This document shows positions 61,551-64,000 of a DNA stretch of 64,000 nt, piece by piece; position 1 is the first letter of the stretch; each line of letters starts with the position of its first letter. Location: NCBI RefSeq assembly GCF_030704535.1, contig NC_081821.1, positions 8,571,001 through 8,635,000 on the forward strand, in the 5' to 3' direction. The notes beneath the pieces were generated by a model that was given only the letters and a program-made list of their open reading frames with translations, made no database searches and was not told the origin of the DNA. This stretch comes from Vitis vinifera (lineage: Eukaryota > Streptophyta > Magnoliopsida > Vitales > Vitaceae). The translations under genes were made by a program, and so were the position numbers.

Positions 61551-62319
61551 CCACCAAGGCCCAATTTATTTTTACATGAATTAATTCTATAAATTCCATT
61601 ATTTTTGGAATCATAAAATTGATTTATGCATTAAAAATAGAGAAAATCAAGAAAAACTAAAAAAAAAAACTGTGAAAGGTGCTTGCCGGGGGAAATATGA
61701 CAGCACTGTTTATAAAAATCGGGATTTTAGTGCCTAAAATAGTCTAAAGATGAACATTTAAAACTGGGTTTATTTCAATTGAAAATAGTTTTGAAAATTC
61801 AATTTAAAAGCCTGTAAATTCTCACCAAGATAGGAAAAGCTCACCAAGAGGAAGGATTGCGCGGACTTAAGAATGGTGCACCAAAGGTGGCAATGGTGGA
61901 GTGGGGCTCGTGGGTAGGCAAGCTTGTGCATTTCCATATCAGAATCTCTGTGCTGCTGCTCATTCTCCAAGAGTCTGTAAGTCGATTCACCCCTATTCCC
62001 ATGCAGCAGAAGAGTGCTTCAATTGTCTGGTTTTGCAGCTCTCACCCTTGTGTTTACTCCAATCCAAGATTGTCCCCCTGCATCCCAATCTCTCTCTATG
62101 CTGACTCAAGCCGAGCTTGCAGAATCCCAGTCGCAGAATCATTCCTTTTGAGCTCACAAAATTAACCTGGTAATCTCTTCTTCCCAGAACTCTAGTTTTT
62201 TATTGTACTCAGTGGTCTTCCTAAGCAATTCCTCATAGCTAGCATCGGTTCCCATCTTTGGGATGCAATCTGCGCTCCATTAGAGCCCCATCTTCACCCA
62301 TAGAACTCGCCCAGGTTAC
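61551..62319. other. Unassigned sequence downstream of the LTR fragment
   Basis: Mixed-composition DNA between the LTR fragment and the gene-fragment cluster. No intact coding region. It may be LTR or leader sequence of the same element. Confidence 0.35.
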
Positions 62320-62612
62320 CAAACTCATTCCTGCCATAGCCGAGTCCTCCATTAGGCAGCAACAAATACAACACCTTAAATGGATTAGTTTCCAGATCAA
62401 ATTGGAGGACATACAGAATGCTGTCATCTAAAGGCAGCTTTTCGAGTTCAAGAGAATTTTAATGGCCAGGTGATAAGGGATCTTAGTGACAGTCAACATT
62501 CAGCTAAGCAGAAATCTGGAGAGGCTATAGTAGTGATCAGCATTGTGCCCAGCCGTACATTCACCTTGACAAAATTGTATTTGGAGGAAACATTCTGAAT
62601 GGAGAATCGAAT
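62320..62612 (-). pseudogene. Fragment of a 2-phosphoglycerate-kinase-like P-loop NTPase gene
   Basis: On the minus strand, joined across frameshifts and a stop, short blocks read SSKYNFVKVNVRLG, NADHYYSLSRFLLS, MLTVTKIPYHLAIKI, LELEKLPLDDSIL and QFDLETNPFKVL..GYGRNEF. In order they resemble a region upstream of the Walker A motif in plant 2-phosphoglycerate-kinase-related proteins, as I remember that family. No Walker motif lies in the fragment. Disrupted, so a pseudogene piece. Confidence 0.5.
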
Positions 62613-63271
62613 GGTTGGGAGAGAGGAATCAGAGATGTCTTCTTCTGGGGTGTCAGGGTTTGGACGAGTTGTGTGAAGACTGCCAGGTACTGAGGATACC
62701 ATGGCTGGGAACAAGAACTGGTCACATGTACACGGAGATGGCCATGCATGTGGATTGCATGCACATGGGAAAGATGGTGCAATAGACTTCGCTAAATTCA
62801 AGCTTCTTGGATAGCTTGCAACTTCATCCAGATAAAAGATGCTTTCTGCTTCACATAGATGTAACAAAATTGATGGGGAGAAGAGAGTTGACCACTTCAT
62901 CTCCATTAACGTCACTCTCAACATCAGGAGGAATTTCTTCTCTTGTTAACGAGGAATCTGATCTCTTAAAAGACTCTGGTGGCTCTGTTGAAGCCATTCT
63001 TCAATTGTACAATGCTCAGACTCCAAGTTGGTCACGGCCTCCAATACTAGATTCCCCAGCCTTACAATGTACACTCTTTGAACCAGTAATCTGCTCAGGG
63101 TTGCCAGGAAAGGCCCTTGGCCTTAGCATCGACAGTTTGATAATCACTTTGAACTATTGCGCTGAGAGGCGGAGAATTCTCTTCTGGTTTAGGGGTTGTT
63201 GGCACCCTTCTGTGGGCCAATCTAGACTCCTCTCTTGAGCCCCACCCATTTGCCATCACATTCATGTTCCT
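62613..63271 (-). pseudogene. Unidentified gene-like debris on the minus strand
   Basis: Several protein-like but unidentified stretches occur on the minus strand, such as RMASTEPPESFKRSDSSLTR leading to EEIPPDVESDVNGDEV (about 62900-63000) and RRVPTTPKPEENSPPLSAIV (about 63170-63230). Stops and frame changes separate them. The composition is that of degraded coding sequence. I do not recognise the parent genes. Confidence 0.35.
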
Positions 63272-63456
63272 TCATTGCCCATCAACAATAAATCTGTACT
63301 GATAAATACCCGAGGGGAGCATTTTCATAATGGCGGACTATTTCCTCATCTCTGCAAGGGTTTTCTTATCTTCCAATTATCCCATAATTCCTCCGCAGCT
63401 ACTTCCTTGCTATCATAGCTCCATGTAATCATAGTTGGAATTCCTTGCTCACTGCA
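63272..63456 (-). pseudogene. SnRK1 beta-subunit fragment (glycogen-binding domain)
   Basis: The minus strand reads [20 protein letters not shown] then [13 protein letters not shown] to a stop at 63346-63348. After a frame change it reads AIMKMLPSGIYQYRFIVDGQ to a stop at 63272-63274. These are the contiguous halves of the AMPK1-type carbohydrate-binding domain of plant SnRK1 beta (AKINbeta) subunits, where the sequence normally continues with W-R-Y and an acidic loop. The rest of the gene is absent. Confidence 0.8.
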
Positions 63457-64000
63457 CACCACCTGACCTTGGCCGCTCATTTCCAAGTCTCAAAACTCTG
63501 CCTTTCTCACCCTCTTTTACTACCTTTGAGGCTTTGCTGCAAAAGATCAAAACTGTAAGCTACCTCATGCAATGGCACACACCACCTTTTCTCAGATTCC
63601 CTTATTAGCTTGTGGAGAAATTTATTGAATTTCACATCAAAGGCAAGAAAATTGGAAGGGGACAATGAACCGCAGATAGATGAGAGAATAATGGCCTTGT
63701 CGTTGCATGTTCATGAGCAGCATGAACTGCATCCTTCATTTCAGGAACTGAGGCCCTATGACCTCCAGACCTGAAGGCTCAATGAATACTCAAAGATTCG
63801 ACTTCCTGTAGGCTTGCCACATCCTGAACAGACCTGAATTTTCTCTTATTCCGGGCCCTTGTCTCAGAAGGTGGTTCCTTAGCTGTCCTGTATGTCAGAG
63901 GCAAATTGATGCCTTGGATTAAAAGAGTCTGATGACAGAGTACTAAGATGCTCCTGATTGAAACGGAACACTTTCATAGCAGCATATTCAAACTACCACA
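63457..64000 (-). pseudogene. Further gene-like debris, unidentified
   Basis: Minus-strand stretches such as KFNKFLHKLIRESEKRWCVP leading to LHEVAYSFDLLQQSLKG (about 63510-63640) and ARNKRKFRSVQDVASLQEV (about 63800-63870) look like coding sequence but are interrupted by stops. Source genes not recognised. The cluster runs off the window. Confidence 0.35.

Noticed and set aside
62807-63238. 143-residue plus-strand frame
   Set aside because: It overlaps minus-strand gene debris; the recognisable peptides are on the other strand.

Overview
This is a plant nuclear window. AT-rich DNA, long introns with GT..AG borders, and dense LINE, MITE and LTR remnants surround a few well-preserved housekeeping genes. 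The protein sequences and the habit of packing L1-type LINEs into introns fit a woody eudicot. Grapevine (Vitis) is my best guess, from memory of similar sequences and not from a search.

Seven protein-coding genes can be reconstructed. From left to right they are: the 3' part of the mitochondrial ATP synthase gamma subunit (+, 927-3929); plastid phosphoserine phosphatase (+, 7 exons, 5701-14067); a POLAR-like two-hydrophobic-segment coiled-coil protein (+, 3 exons, 18654-25401); a mitochondrial-type glycine-rich RNA-binding protein of the RBG5 type (-, 4 coding exons plus a leader exon, 26469-28833); an intronless presenilin-like protease (+, 37752-39065); an EXO70E-like exocyst subunit (-, 43726-45657); and a PB1-domain protein derived from a Mutator transposase that has lost its catalytic domain (+, 4 exons, 54130-58322). 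They do not form a pathway; as is usual in plants, neighbours are functionally unrelated.

The rest is mobile-element sediment, and several elements can be delimited to the base by target-site duplications. These are a 2615-bp solo LTR (TSD GGTAT); a Mutator-like MITE (9-bp TSD) nested inside a Tourist/Harbinger-like MITE (TSD TAA) that has an uninterrupted relative 14 kb away; a GC-rich-ended hAT MITE (8-bp TSD); a DNA element nested in a LINE inside the phosphoserine phosphatase intron; and a tiny 5'-truncated retroposon with a 19-bp TSD. Four further L1 LINE pieces are recognisable from reverse transcriptase and zf-RVT-like peptides.

The last 3 kb begins with an LTR-family fragment. It then holds broken minus-strand pieces of at least two host genes: the glycogen-binding domain of a SnRK1 beta subunit, and a 2-phosphoglycerate-kinase-like P-loop NTPase. 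No genuine tRNA, rRNA or CRISPR feature was seen.
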